DNA of 5,119 nt from Rickettsiales bacterium. Its GTDB lineage: Bacteria; Pseudomonadota; Alphaproteobacteria; Rickettsiales; Anaplasmataceae. The position numbers and the translations under genes are program-made. The stretch's first letter is position 1; the number at the start of each line of letters is the position of its first letter. The notes under the pieces are model-generated. The model saw nothing but the letters and a program-made list of their open reading frames with translations, did not search any database and had not been told where the DNA came from. Positions 5,119 through 5,119 of this stretch are shown here, in pieces. The DNA lies in the NCBI GenBank assembly GCA_031284675.1, contig JAITXQ010000088.1, positions 1-5,119 on the forward strand, given 5' to 3'.

Positions 5119-5119
5119 G

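Noticed and set aside
4875..5119. TnpB-type (IS605) second gene downstream of tnpA
   Set aside because: No frame after 4874 carries the RuvC-like or zinc-finger motifs; the right-end hairpin follows 12 bp after the tnpA stop, so the element closes there.

Overview
The window looks like chromosome of an AT-rich, insertion-sequence-laden intracellular alphaproteobacterium, most probably Wolbachia (Anaplasmataceae). This rests on the character of the proteins: an alphaproteobacterial rsmH-ftsL pair, a long ankyrin-repeat gene, IS982-family and IS200/IS605-family transposases, and a decayed metabolite:H+ symporter. No rRNA gene is present to prove the genus, so the assignment is by recognition, not by search.

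Layout from left to right. Positions 1 to about 205 hold the 3' end of an IS982-family transposase gene on the + strand, running in from beyond the window. It abuts a broken MFS transporter pseudogene on the - strand (about 204-1106) with three separate lesions: a stop codon directly after the probable start, an internal deletion with frame change near 393, and truncation at the IS. A 217-bp AT-rich spacer follows, with a credible promoter in each direction. Next comes the intact housekeeping pair rsmH (1324-2214) and an ftsL-like gene (2211-2513), overlapping by 4 bp on the + strand. Converging on it is an ankyrin-repeat gene (2533-3897, - strand) with about ten repeats and a C-terminal membrane segment. 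Positions 3898-4439 have no convincing gene. They hold a 59-codon ORF, a second stop-interrupted frame and a hairpin, which together look like a decayed or dispersed repeat. Positions 4440-4874 encode an apparently intact IS200-type Y1 transposase, flanked by matching imperfect hairpins that mark the two element ends. The last 120 bp are open in frames on both strands and cannot be assigned securely.

Functionally, only rsmH and ftsL belong together: rRNA methylation and cell division, the head of the classical dcw cluster without mraZ before or ftsI after. The ankyrin gene is a candidate host-interaction factor. The rest records genome erosion: IS elements, transporter decay and repeat remnants. 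I see no convincing new defence or secretion system. The most interesting sequence features are the IS200 end hairpins, the hairpin over the transposase start codon, the layered transporter decay, and the unexplained block at 3983-4353.
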